Shown here one piece after another: positions 11,981 to 23,581 of a DNA stretch of 64,000 nt. Location: assembly GCA_018257865.1 (NCBI GenBank), contig JAEUBA010000066.1, positions 62,001 through 126,000 on the forward strand, in the 5' to 3' direction. Numbering within the stretch: position 1 is the stretch's first letter; each line of letters starts with the position of its first letter. The notes beneath the pieces were generated by a model that saw only the letters and a program-made list of their open reading frames with translations, was not told the origin of the DNA and ran no database searches. This DNA comes from Stereocaulon alpinum (lineage: Eukaryota; Ascomycota; Lecanoromycetes; Lecanorales; Stereocaulaceae). Both the position numbers and the translations under genes were made by a program.

Positions 11981-13872
11981 ATGGAACCCACGACTGCCGC
12001 TGGAATAGGCTTAGCAGTCATGTCTCTTGCTGCGCAATCATTTGCAGGAACAATGCAAGGTACGTTTCCCGTATATAAATTATACCATGTTGACAAGTTT
12101 CAGCCATCGAATTGATTTCGACAGCCCGTAACTTGAAACCAGAGTATATGTACCTCACTGTTCGGTTGCGACTGGAACAACAGCGACTCTATAATTGGAG
12201 CTCCGAGATTGGCCTACTCAGGTTCCTGGAGGGCGAGGAAAACACTTGGACCCAATGTTTGATAGGTATGAGCCGCAACATGGTTCTCGACACTCTCGTA
12301 CAATTTCATGCAGTTGCCTTAGACTTCATCAAATGCAAAGACAGATGGGGCCAGCTGGTTGCAGACGAAGATGACCATAGCTACTCTGAGGCGTTGAAAG
12401 ATAATGCAGTGGAGTGGAGTTTGCGCCAATTTCCAGACATCCTGGACTTCCTGGAAAAACCACGGCGTTCCACTCCTCTTTTCCAAGGCTTGCCTAAAAA
12501 GCTCAAGTGGGCAGCATCTTCCAAAGACAAATACGAGAAGCTCATAAATAAATTTCGAGAACTCAACGATGTCTTGATTGACTTGGTCGACAGCGACGCC
12601 CGCGTAGCCATACGTGAATCGACTAGGCAGACAAACACAACTATACTCCACTTGCATAGTAAGATCGACGAATTGGTGGTGCTGACCAAGGCTTGGCTAC
12701 CTGACACACCCAATATATCGTCGACCTCGTCACCAAGTTCATCACACTTTTTAGACGCACAGCAGAGATATAGTCTTTCCGGACTTGCGTACTTCAAGGC
12801 CATCAGCACGTCGGTGGAAAATAACACCTACTTTAACTCCTGCTATCCGGTTGTTGAGGGTAGGCAGCTTGAGGCTATGAAACTCGCGCGTTCTGATGTT
12901 CAGCTGTTCTCAGCCCTTGACGCTACTAGCGATCGATGTGAAGCAGACTATCAACCAGCGGGCAAGCTAAGGCGACGCGTTTGGGTAGAATGGCGAGAAT
13001 ACGACTCTATTTTCGAAGGTCATTCCGGGCTCAACCCCAGCCGCATTGACAAGCTTGTCGCCTTACTCAGCAATCCACAAATGCCTGACCTTTTCCGGGT
13101 GCCTCACTGTCTGGGCTATTTCGACGATGCGAGAAACAAAGAAAACAACTATCGGCGTGGCCGTTTGGGTTTTGTCTTCGAAAAGCCAACCGACCCCACT
13201 GTCAGCCCAGTGTCTCTAAGAGAGTTGCTCAAGACTCAAAGCAAGCCTCTACTTACAGAGCGCGTGGCCCTCGCCAAAGCAATTGCCAACTGTCTCATGT
13301 CCTTGCACTCAGTGAATTGGCTGCATAAAGGTCTTCGAAGCCACAACATCATCTTCTTTCCCGAATCTGGCAGAGCGATCAATTATTCGGGTCCTTACCT
13401 CTCCGGTTTCGGTTACGCGCGTCCCACTTTCCGAGAAGATATGACCGAGATTCCCTCGCAGAACCCGGAACATGATATGTACAGGCACCCTCGCACACAG
13501 AGATTAGGTCCATGGGAAGGACGGCAGGGTTTCAAGCGGACGTTTGATATATACAGCTTAGGCGTTGTGCTCGTGGAGATCGCGAATTGGCAGAGTATCG
13601 ATGAGGTGCTCAAAATCACGGACCCCAGCTCACTGGATGACGACGCTCTGGCGGGGATACAACGACAGTTACTTGACACCAAAGCTTATAAGAAAAATAT
13701 TGGTGCGAATGCTGGAGCCAGGTTCCAAAGTGCAACGTTCAGCTGCCTGGATCCCACGGCTGCACTTGATGTTGGGTTTCTGGATGATGAGACTGATATG
13801 CACGTGACTGCGAAATTGTCACAGAACTTCTATCACAGAGTCATCAAGCCGTTGGAGGAGATTCAGACTTGA
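11981..13872 (+). CDS. HeLo-domain protein with kinase-like (pseudokinase) C-terminus
   Basis: Two exons (11981-12059, 12104-13872) give 615 residues. The 44-base intron joins a short first exon starting MEPTTAAGIGLAVMSLAAQ to an in-frame continuation. This restores the typical HeLo N-terminus, a small-residue helix followed by AIELISTARN. HeLo domains (HET-S/LopB family) are four-helix-type membrane-attacking domains used in fungal regulated cell death. A Ser-rich linker sits near residues 230-240. About residues 290-600 have a protein-kinase fold in outline: a WVEWREY start, the HRD loop replaced by HKGLRSHN (about 434-441), the DFG replaced by SGF (near 460), then FDIYSLGVVLVEI. The catalytic residues are lost, so this should be a pseudokinase acting as a sensor or clamp. 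HeLo plus kinase-like domains is an architecture I know from other ascomycetes. Activation by the neighbouring kinase is only a guess. Confidence 0.88.
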
Positions 13873-15179
13873 GAGCGTCGTTGGCAAGGAAATTTGTGTA
13901 TTCGCTTAGAGCGTCTCTTTGTTCACTTTTATATGCAAGTTGCGATGAATAGCGTCCCCTAAGACACCATGACTACCACCCTAGACCCGTCTTTCAAATC
14001 CCCTACTCGCCAGCTCAAAGACAATAGTAATTGTTTACCTCAGGGATAACGGGGCGTCGTGCAGATCATGCCAAGTTTTCGGGTGTTGAATAACATGTTC
14101 CTTGACCCTTGTTAGGCATTACCTAGTAAAGATGTATGTCTTTGTAAATTGAAACTTGGACGCATCGTAGGAACCAACTAGGCAATGGTTGATTGAGACA
14201 GCAGCAAGACATCTAGTTACTTTCCTAATCATGTAGGGGACGTCGTGTCTCTTGAATGCCATGCAGCGCCGATGCACTCTGCATGTCGAAATAACTATCA
14301 GATGCTTCAGACTGTACGTGTCGACTACTACACGAAGGCGCCAAGGTATCTGATGGCGTGGGTGGGCCTTGGCGCCGATCGCTCATATCCTTCTTCACAA
14401 CGCACAACGTTATCAGTACATTACAAAGTGTAGGAACGGGCGCGTCATCATGGCCTAGGACCTTTGGACTGCATCAATCTATGGGAATTAGCCCTAGGAA
14501 TATTTTGATGGGTTTGTTGGTCAATGAATGGGGTGAAAATCTTCATTGATGACTTGCTGCGAATCTGCGATCTGCATCAGGTTCGCCCTTGAGGTAAAAG
14601 CTACTGCGCGATTGCCAGATTCCATATAAGGTAGGTTGGTACCACTTCCACGTGGAAGATGTCTTCAGATATTGTTTGATAATAATTAAAGGGTGCAGAG
14701 GAGGATTTCGGGTGCAGATGTTTCGGCCGAAGCGGACACCACCGATAAAGGCGGGGTCTGGTGGGGCAGATTTCCAGGGTTCGCCTACGCTATACTGTAC
14801 GTAGTACTAAAGTAAGTAGGGTACCTTGAGCTACAACAAGAGCCTCAAGCAACAGCAATCAAACCCACGTGCTTACACACGTGCTCTTGAGATCAATCGA
14901 TCTTCTACGCCTGTCCATTCGTGGCTTTCATTCGGTACCCCATTAGGAAGGAGGAGGCGCAGGAACGACAACACCTTCTCCGCACTGAGACCAGCGTCCG
15001 TCTCTGCACATCAATTGCTCTTGTCAAGTCATGAATGCACGTACTCTCTTCGTTATGCGTCACTGGAGCTGGGGCTTTAGGCTCAAAGATGGCCATGGGA
15101 TATAAAGAAGGGGAGGGTCCCATGAATACTTTCATAGGGAATCAGCTGAATGCCTGAGCATCAATTGCACTCTTTCATC
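13873..15179. other. Intergenic region upstream of the phosphodiesterase gene
   Basis: No supportable gene. Short frames near 14225-14549 and 14826-15135 lack family signatures. A TATAAA at 15101 lies 79 bases before the next start codon. Confidence 0.45.
15101..15106 (+). promoter_or_regulatory. Candidate TATA box for the phosphodiesterase gene
   Basis: TATAAA lies 79 bases upstream of the chosen start at 15180, a typical distance for a fungal TATA element with a short leader. Confidence 0.5.
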
Positions 15180-16692
15180 ATGCATTTCCGCGGCCTCGCT
15201 CTCGCAACAGTGCTCTACGGAGCAACAGCCACACTCGCCTGGAATGACCCTGACTACAAATACGTCGCTCTCTTCAGTGTTGATGGCTTACACAGCAGTG
15301 ATGTGGGCAAGTATGTATCTCTACGACCCCAGTCCACCATCGCTCAATTGCTCGCGACGGGATACGAGTACACCAATGCTTTCACGTCGGGACCATCCGA
15401 CTCTTTTCCGGGAAGTATGAATCAATTCACTGGCGCCAGCCCAAGGACCACTGGTGTTTGGTATGACGATGTGTGGGATCGTAGCTACTATCCATCGTTC
15501 GCTCCCAACAATACTCGCTGTGAAGGTCCTCCAGGAGCGGAAGGTCCGCCACTCTTTACAATTTTTACTGTAGCATATGCTGACAACGGGCACAGTTCAA
15601 TACGCCGAGAACATAGACTACAACGCCACCGAACTCTTCTCTGGCGGCATTGACCCGACCCAGCTCCCGCAAGCCATTATCAACGGCAAATGTACAGAGA
15701 TCTACCCCCACATGCGTCTCCGCGTAAACACAATCTGGGAATTGGTTGAAGCGAGCGGTAAGGAGACTGCCTACGCAGACAAACACCCTGCCTATGATAT
15801 CGTTCGTGGTCCTTCCGGCAAGGGGCTTACAGTCGGCTACTTCCCCGAAATTGCTGCTGTACCAAATACCGTCAACGCGACTATTGCTTACGATCAACTC
15901 CACGTCAATGCCTTCCTCGACTGGATCGCCGGCAAAACTCCAGAACACTCTGAGTTACAAGGCGCCAGCCTCACTACCACTCCAACTCTGTTCGGCGGTA
16001 ACTTCCAAGCGGTCTCCGTAGGCCAGAAAACAGCCGGCTATACCAACAGCACCAACCACACCTTTACCAAACCCCTCCTCAAAGCTCTCGACTTCGTCGA
16101 CAACTCCTTAGGTCAAGTTGTAACAGCACTCAAAGCCAAGAAAATCTACGAAGAAACCCTGATAATCGTAGCATCCAAGCACGGTCAAGCGCCAATAGAT
16201 CCAGCTCTCTACCGCATAATAGACCCCGCACTCATCATTCCCGCCACAGGCGTGAAAGTCTCTTTCGTAACAGCAGACGACATTGCCCTCATCTTCCTCG
16301 AAGACCAATCCACTCTCGCCACAGCAGTCGCAGGTCTCCAAAAAGCCACCGCACAGCTCCAGATTCAAGATCTCATCTACGGCCCTCGCCTTACAGCCTT
16401 GGGTTTCGGCGACCCATTGAAGGATCCCGCCGTGCCGGATATCATAATCCGTGTAGAGCTCGGCGTTATATATACTACCTCGACCAAAAAGATCGCAGAG
16501 CATGGCGGGCTTAGCGATGATGATCGGAAAGTTGCGTGTTTTGTTAGTGGGAGCGGACTGAAGAAGAAGGTTTTTGATCAGCAGGTTTCGACGAGGCAGG
16601 TTGCGCCTACTGTGTTGAAGGTTCTTGGGTTGGATCCGTCGGAGTTGGAGGGGGCGGAGATTGAGGGGACGAAGGTGCTGGAGGGGTTTTAG
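15180..16692 (+). CDS. Secreted type I phosphodiesterase / nucleotide pyrophosphatase-like protein
   Basis: Two exons (15180-15543, 15596-16692) give 486 residues. The intron is 52 bases. ATG 15180 was preferred over the in-frame ATG at 15150 because it gives a clean signal peptide (MHFRGLALATVLYGATATLA). The mature protein begins with the alkaline-phosphatase-superfamily core: FSVDGLHSSD (metal-binding Asp), then TSGPSDSFPGSMNQFTGA, where a Ser or Thr acts as nucleophile. Further metal-ligand segments are DKHPAYD, ASKHGQAPID and AEHGGLSDDD. This set matches the fungal secreted branch of the family as I remember it. Expected activity is hydrolysis of phosphodiester or pyrophosphate bonds outside the cell, but the substrate cannot be read from sequence. 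Several N-glycosylation sites (NNT, NAT, NST, NHT) fit secretion. A weaker donor further upstream (after CE) is possible; the chosen one preserves GPPGAEV. Confidence 0.88.
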
Positions 16693-18571
16693 GCGGCGCT
16701 CGTTCGTGTGGGATACAAAGTCTGTAATTTGACTGAGTGGGTACATAGGTAAAATAAAACAGTAGATTAATCGACTTGTAAGTCAAGGCCCCTTTAATTC
16801 CGTCTCATTTACCTTGTACTAGGTGATCAACTCACTTGATACCTTTCTATCAGCACTCCTAGTCTTCCTCCCGTGTCCTCGAAACATGACTTAACATCCT
16901 CATCGAGCCGTTCTTCATCGCGTTTCCTACAGCCTATCTTATCATGTAAATCGATTCTACCCCAACCCAAGCTCCTCAGGTTTCGGATTGTTTTATGAAA
17001 TCAGACAGATCTGCTACTTCTCTAGGAATGATCCCTCAAGACTTACCTGATACTTTTGCTTCCCCTCCTGCAACCAACAGCAATCATTAAGCCTTCGAGG
17101 GCACATATCGACTTGGACCTAAATGGATGACCAGCCAGCCAAAGAAATAACAGCTCCAACACTCGAGTCTCGTCCTTATACTTGACACTAATAAATCCAC
17201 AACAGACCCCGCTTCTATATCGAGAAGATCCATCCAGACCCCCCGTCCACGCGCTAAGGAAACGAAAACGAATATCCCCCCCCCCAATCCAGAAACTATC
17301 CTCTCCAGACCTCGCCGAGCGCAGAGAGGAAACCGCGTCCGAACGTCTCAAAAACGCAAATCGAAAGGAGCGTAAATATCGCTTATGTCCAGCGGTACAT
17401 ACACAGACGTTCGAACTCGCGCGCGATGTGGGAAATGGCCTGCGTACGTACGCAATGTAGCTTTGAAGTGGATGATTGTTTGGGTGGGGGGGATATCGGT
17501 TTCGCTTGTCGTCGACACGTTTCTGTGCTGTGCTGTGGAATGAAGGGATCGAGATGGTGTGTATGGGGATGGGATGTCCTGGAGTCGGCGGCGGTGAGAG
17601 GGTGATGGTCTTGTGGTGTGTTCGTTTTAGTCATCATCGCGGGTGGATTTCCATGGTTGGTTTGTTGATATTAGAGATGTTCTGTTACGTAGCTCTAGTC
17701 TTCCTGAACAAAAGCATTTGTATCACCGTTTTCGAAGCGGAGATTTGGCAGCGGTTGATTGGGATGAGGTCTCGGGTGTTATGTCCGGGTTATATCTTAA
17801 AATGGTCAAGGTTGTATGTAATTGAAGTCCCACTTACCGTATCTCATATGACTAGAGCGAGATAGCAACGCTTTCCATGTTTCGCGAGATGAACTGTCTT
17901 TGATCCATGTCTTGCTTCTGGATCCCTTGATAATTTTTCTTGGAAGAGTTGTACTTGTTCGATGATTTGGTGTCGGGGAAACGCGAAAAGTAAGTACCGT
18001 GTGCTCTTTGATGGTTGATGGTTTAAATGTTTCTGATGTCCATGGGTTTGCTTTTGGAGCTGTTCTGTCGGGGAAGAGTTGGAGCTTAAAGGAAGGATAG
18101 ATGGTTATGGAGGGCTCAGACGAGACTGTTTCGGGGTATGAGAAGCATTGGCGGTTGCGGTTGAAGGTATTTGTGACTGTGTGAGATGTGGTCTAGGAGA
18201 ATAGCATAGAATGGGTATATATTAGACAGAGCTCTTTATATTGGGGACCTGCAGGAACCAAACCTCAAGTTATAGTATACCGCACAGCACTAATGTTAGC
18301 CTCGTCATCGCTGGGCGGTGATGTGATGAGCGGCCTGTTCATGTAGCCATTGTGTCGTCAGGAGAGATCATCGAAGTTGAAGTGGAGTTGTATTATTCTA
18401 ATTGGGCAATCCGTGCACATGGAACCTACACACAATGTCATTGCCAGCTATATCACAACCCGCAGCCAACCGACAGCTGCATGAAACCCAATATCCCTTT
18501 TGAGCGCCTCCAAACCCATGAAACCCATATATACATAAAGGCCAATATCACCTTCTACCCCTGTTGTAGAC
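16693..18571. other. Intergenic region
   Basis: About 1.9 kb containing the presumed 3' ends of both flanking genes. Short frames (for example 17182-17460 and 17476-17865) have no domain I recognise and no coding character beyond chance. A small unrecognised gene cannot be excluded. Confidence 0.4.
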
Positions 18572-19036
18572 TTATAGACTCAACCGATCCAAACTCAACC
18601 GATCCCCACTCCTCTCCCTCCTAACCATCCCAAGTCTGTAGAACCTCTCCTCCCCACTCGCCGTCCTACCCCCCACATACCACTTCTCCCCTCCAAGCAC
18701 ATCTCTATACCCCTCCCCACTACTATCGCTCCCTCTCCTCTGGGGCCTCCCGAAATTCGACTGCGGATGCGGTGGACTTCTTGATACGGGTCCTGCGGAG
18801 GGGTGTCGTGTGTGAGAGAGGTGGTTTGCTGCTTGGACGGCGGCGGTGGTGGCGCCGGGGGAGGGGGATTTTGTTGTTGCTGAGGTGGTGGTGGTGAGGG
18901 TGCGGGAGGTCAGGGATTGGGGAGAGAATGCTGACGTGGGGGTTGTTGATGTGGAGGTGGTGGTGGCTTTTGAGATGGCGGAGTGGGTGCGGAAGGCGGC
19001 GAGGAAGTTTGCGAAGAAGGGGCGGTTGGTTGGCAT
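18572..19036 (-). CDS. Small conserved-looking fungal protein of unknown function
   Basis: Single frame of 154 residues on the minus strand. The N-terminal two thirds are Thr/Ser-rich low complexity. The last 55 residues are compact and protein-like: RRGSDSSGEGYRDVLG, then EKWYVGGRTASGEERFYRLG, then a basic tail ending DRLSL. I recall small fungal proteins of unknown function with this C-terminal pattern but cannot name the family. The start ATG at 19036 lies at the edge of an ACA triplet repeat. A first exon further upstream is possible because the N-terminus is uninformative. No signal peptide or membrane segment is visible. Confidence 0.6.
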   Translation of the reverse strand: MPTNRPFFANFLAAFRTHSAISKATTTSTSTTPTSAFSPQSLTSRTLTTTTSATTKSPSPGATTAAVQAANHLSHTRHPSAGPVSRSPPHPQSNFGRPQRRGSDSSGEGYRDVLGGEKWYVGGRTASGEERFYRLGMVRRERSGDRLSLDRLSL

Positions 19037-19062
19037 TGTTGTTGTTGTTGTTGTTGTTGTTT
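19037..19062. repeat. GTT/ACA triplet microsatellite
   Basis: About eight tandem GTT units (AAC/ACA on the minus strand) abut the start codon of the small minus-strand gene. Length variation here would alter its leader rather than its protein. Confidence 0.8.
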
Positions 19063-19648
19063 GTGTATGGTGTGAAGGAGGGTTTGGAGAAGTATTGATG
19101 AGACAATTGGGGAAAGCTTGGAGAACAGGGATGAGGTAGATAGGGAGTTTGTTACGGAAGTCGGTGGCTTCTGCTCATCCAGTTAACTCCACACATGGAT
19201 ATACGGAAAAGTCCAACGTACCTCAACACTGAGGCATTTTTATCATTCACGGCTCTGCGCGGGTCTGCAGGGCTCTGTACGAGGCTGACAGATACACCTT
19301 CTCGACGATGGTCACGGTTTGTTAGTAGAGAGCATTGTGGAGTGGGATAACGGGTGGAGTGTGGGGTAGTAATCGGTCCTTTTCTCCTTTCTTTTGCTGC
19401 TTGTTTGCTATTTCGTCACTCTTGCAACGGCGCGAGGGAAGATTTCTCGGGCTGACGATGATCGGCAAATACCGGAGCGGCGCCCGCATGGAATTACCGT
19501 ATTTTCAAATGACCGTCCTTGATTCAAGGGTGTCCTGTCATTAATTCCACTAGGAATTGATAGCTTCGACGTTGGACACTTGCATCGCCAGCTCCGCTTC
19601 TGCTACAGATACGTACTACACGGTCATTCTCAATACTGCATTGCCAAC
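19063..19648. other. Intergenic region between divergent genes
   Basis: No gene is supported. It should carry promoters for the minus-strand small gene and for the complex III subunit gene starting at 19649. Confidence 0.45.
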
Positions 19649-20343
19649 ATGGTAGTTACCCCTCATTACAGTCTTTAACAACCGTCAAAGCTAAGAGACT
19701 ACCCAGGTTCAAGGCCACCACGGCATCCCATTCGCGACAGCGAAGCCCGCATACGGCACCTACAAGTCACCCTATGGCCCAGAGTACGTTCTACTTCTCT
19801 TCCTCCAAAACCACTCAACAGGAAGCTACTCAATTAAAGAGCGCGCAGCCAGCTGACGAACCTCCAGCTACAAGGTCCAACCCAACATCCGGGGCATCGG
19901 CCCAGGACGAGCTTTGAAATTGTATGCCCCCTCCACTACCTGTAACAGCGCAGCTCCACACCCCCCTTCCCAGGAATGTACTACGATCGAAGAAAAGCGG
20001 CGCTAATAATTGCCACAGTGCAATCACAGCAGGTTCATTCGGTGTCGTCGGCGCATTATTCGCCTTACAATTCTTTTCGGAGGTGCCAAAGGTTAGGACG
20101 GATATCTGCCAGGTATGGCTCTCCCTACAATGTTGAAGAGACGGCGAAAACGAGGGCATAAGACGCTTGGGCGCGGATTCTGAGCAGTAAAACGTGGGAT
20201 GGCCAGCTAATCTATGCGCGTGGTATAGAAAATACCTATAATCGGAGACTACTTCGTTAGGGAGATACCGCCTAGTGATAATGTGAGTCTGTTTCCACTG
20301 TTTGAAGAGGACATAGCTAATGAAATTGCTTTAGCCGTTTTAG
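19649..20343 (+). CDS. qcr10: Cytochrome bc1 complex subunit 10 (Qcr10 family)
   Basis: Six tiny exons (19649-19651, 19707-19783, 19868-19921, 20019-20112, 20229-20282, 20335-20343) total 291 bases, or 96 residues. No long open frame marks this gene. Exon 1 is only the ATG, followed directly by GTAGTT. The assembled protein contains the KSPYGPDYKVQPNIRGIG segment, a membrane helix (ITAGSFGVVGALFALQFF) and a C-terminal KIPIIGDYFVREIPPSDNPF. This is the pattern I associate with fungal Qcr10, a small single-span subunit at the edge of respiratory complex III in the mitochondrial inner membrane. Intron 3 was taken as 19922-20018 because an earlier acceptor would insert an odd 15-residue segment. 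Exon 6 encodes only Pro-Phe-stop. Confidence in the gene is high; confidence in the exact subunit name is moderate. Confidence 0.78.
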
Positions 20344-21186
20344 GTGTACGCGTGAAGATGGGAGAGATACTCTTGGAGCTCTTGCTGTGTACATAAAACA
20401 TAGATTGTACTCTTCAATTGCATCATCATTGCTGTCGACCATTGGTTTCCATATCTATATTACCATCGTTTGCTTCGACCTTTACCAGGCCCTTCCAGCG
20501 TCTCCATACGCCAACAGATCCTCTCTCCATTCGAAAAGCCATTCGGAGCTCAAGTGCTTCGACATACCTACAATTTAGGAGAAACATTGGAGCTCATGTT
20601 TTCGACCCATGGCCAAAGCGAACCTCGCAGAGCAGGTAGACACCGAGAGAATTGTAACGAAGTGTTCGGTGTTTACTGTCAATATAGCAAGATAATTCGA
20701 GTGTCCAGTCGATTCAATGCCGTCATAGTACCATGATCCAATCCCCCTCGGTACTCAGCTGCTCTTTTTGTATATAGTGTAGGCGTCAATGTTGAGTATT
20801 CCGATGGTATCCACTTATAGGCAGTGCTCAGTTCTCGAGGAGGTAGAAGACAATACGTAGAATACAAGTGGTTTAGGTGGACTGGGATCAGGACAGACGA
20901 GGTCAGCGTAAAGGACTACGAGGCGAAGAAAGTTCAAGGGCGTCAACAGACAATCAAGCCGCAACGCTAGCCTTTACCAATTTTGAAGCCCTCGGACAAT
21001 CATGCTAGGTATGATAGCAAGAGGGACAAGTATACTTGACATATGCGATGATTGTCTAAGCTGCGAACCAATCAATAACGCTAAACACTAACGCCAGATA
21101 TGTACCGCATCTATACTACAAGGAGCAGCCCACCGATGATACTCCTAGCGTTTAACCCTATTATGCAAACGAAGCGATTCAACGTC
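20344..21186. other. Intergenic region between convergent genes
   Basis: Presumed 3' untranslated sequence of the complex III gene and of the minus-strand disulfide isomerase gene. The short frames around 20387-20736 have no recognisable content. Confidence 0.45.
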
Positions 21187-23581
21187 TCAATCAGCCTTCC
21201 CATACCCACCTCCATTCAACAATCCTTCCTTGCCATCTAATTGGAAAAACCCCGAGCCACCTTTTCCCTTTCTTATCCTGCCTCGTCCCCAGATACTTGT
21301 TCCAATGATAATGCCGATTAATAGGCCTAGTGAGACCCAAGGGTGACTCGTAGCAGCCCCGCGCAGGCCGAAGAAAAGTCTTTGGATGGCTCCCGTAGAG
21401 GATTTAGAGGAGATTTTGGGGGGATTGGCGACTACTTTGGGGATGGTTTCGAGGATGGAGGTACGGGAGGGAACGATGGGGGCGCCGGAAATGGTTGTGT
21501 CCCAGTAGCGATGGTTCTGCGCTTGTCAGCTTGGATAGTAGAGAGAGAAGTTGGTGACTTACGTCTTCATCATTAATTATGACCTTCTCCCCATCGTTAA
21601 CATTGATACCATAAGTCGTCCTGATCCACCGCTCCCAAAACACACCATCCACCCACGCGAACCCAACCTGCTTCTTATCGTCTTCCCGAATATCGATGTG
21701 GATGCTTTTAGCCGCCCGCAACGCTCTCTGATCATTCCTATCCTCCGCTTCCTCAAGTCGTAATTGGTTCGCATCTCTCAACTCTTGTCGCTCGAGCTGG
21801 AAAGCATGGGTCTGCTTCTCCATCCATTCGAGTGCGGCATTCTTGATCTCTTTCTTGTCGATTTCGAATTCGTCGGTACGATCACGAGATAATATGCCAA
21901 GTACAACGTACTTTCCACGCATAATCTCTTTCGAATTCGAAGCTGTGAGCTCAGGGACGATTGGCAACCATACTGACTGCATCCAGCCAAGCACTTGTCG
22001 GAAATCCCGCATGTCCTTAGGTGCAAGCACATTGTAGTAGCTTGGCCTTCCATCTCTCGAGACCAGTAGCCTTGGCCACGTCGAGATCTTGAATCGCTCT
22101 GCAAGCTCAGCGCTGTCTGTCTTCACGAGCTTCGCATGACCGATCAGGCTTAGGGTCAATCGCTCTAAGGCCTCAAAGTCCTCGCTGGTCGTAGCATGGT
22201 CGTAGAAATAAAGGAAGATCACCTCTTCAGTCTCCTCCATCTTCTTAAAAGCTTCCGCGTCCACATACGTGACCCCACTGCCAACATCCAGGGCCTTCTT
22301 TGCATAGCTCACGAGATCACCCAATCCTCGAAGTCCATCGTATTCCACCCTTTCGCCGCCTCGGAAGAAGTGAATCGTTGGGTATGCTCGAACACGGACG
22401 TCTTTGCACAGCCTAACCTCAACCTCACAATTGACTTCGCCAACATTCAGCTTCCCTTGCAGCTCTTTAGCCATTTGTGCCCAGCTTGGCGCAAGTGCCT
22501 GACAGTGATGGCACCACGGTACGTAGAATTTGACAAACCAAGGATCTTGGGTGTTGGTAACTAGCTTCTGGAAGCTTTCTTGGGTAAGAGCTGTGGGCGT
22601 TCCAAGCGGATTCGGCGTTGCAGCTGGTTTCTTCGGTTTCTTAGCGACTTTGGTTGCTTTTGCCGTAGGCTTAACAGCTGTGGTCTCTGCTGCCGGCTTC
22701 TCCTCTTTTGAAGTCTTCACCGCCGGCGCCTCAGCAGCTGCTGCCACTGCCCCTGCTCCTGCTGCTACTGCTGCCTCTTTAAGCTTCTCGACAGGTTTGT
22801 CTGTCTCCGCGGGCTTGTCAGGTTGAGCGCTGGTATCGACAGAAGTTGCCTCAGGCGCTGGCAGCTTCACACCATCCTTAGGCCTTGATCCCGGTCGTGT
22901 CGACTCCAGCGTATCCTCAACGAAAGCGCTCAGATTAGCCATGTTCTTAGATCCTTCGAACTTCTTGACGAAGACACCGTCCTTGTAGAGAGTAAACGTA
23001 GGGAAAGCGGTAACATCATGCTTGCCACATAGGTCTCCATTAGCTATGCAATCCACCGAGGCGAAATGAAAGTCGTAGTATCTTGAAAAGGAGTTCAGGG
23101 AGTCTGATTCAGAGTCTGATGGCTTCTTTCCCGCTGGTACCGGTTTCGAAGTGTAGTAGAACTCGTAAAGCGTTTGCCATGTCGGCGCTATTGCTTTGCA
23201 ATGATGGCAGTACGGCGAATAATGCTTAACGAACCAGTAGCCATTCTTCGTCTCCTTATCGAAACTCTCACCACTCAGCTCTTTCATCGGCGGTACTTCT
23301 ATGCCGTTGAATTTCGTCGGTGCCCCAGAGACGGCCTCGCTGTTTGTAGCTCCTACTCTTGGTCCATCCTCAATCTGTTTGGCCTCTTCCACCTTCGCCG
23401 CCTCTTCTGCCTTGGGTTTTGGGTCGTCTACTACTTTTGCGTCTTCCACTTTCGCCTTTGACTCCGCCAGTGCATCCTTCACTGTGTTCAATTGGTGTTG
23501 GTTGTCAATCGCTGCGGCTTCTGCAAGGACTGGGGTGAGGAGGACAAGAGAGACGAGCACTCGAGATAGGAGTGAGCGCAT
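21187..23581 (-). CDS. Membrane-anchored protein disulfide isomerase (Eps1-like), two thioredoxin domains
   Basis: Two exons on the minus strand (23581-21563, 21516-21187) give 782 residues. The 46-base intron is GTAAGT...CAG. A signal peptide (MRSLLSRVLVSLVLLTPVLA) starts the protein. Thioredoxin domain 1 carries CHHC at about residues 125-128 and domain 2 carries CHHC at about 357-360. An Ala/Lys/Pro-rich linker separates them (about 250-325). Two more thioredoxin-like regions without CxxC seem to follow. The second exon adds a membrane helix (WVSLGLLIGIIIGTSIWG) and a short basic cytosolic tail. Without splicing the frame would end in an unrelated tail and lose the helix. An ER-membrane PDI of this shape resembles yeast Eps1, which acts in folding and quality control of membrane proteins; that role is by analogy. 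The gene is divergent from the complex I subunit gene across 444 bases. Confidence 0.88.
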
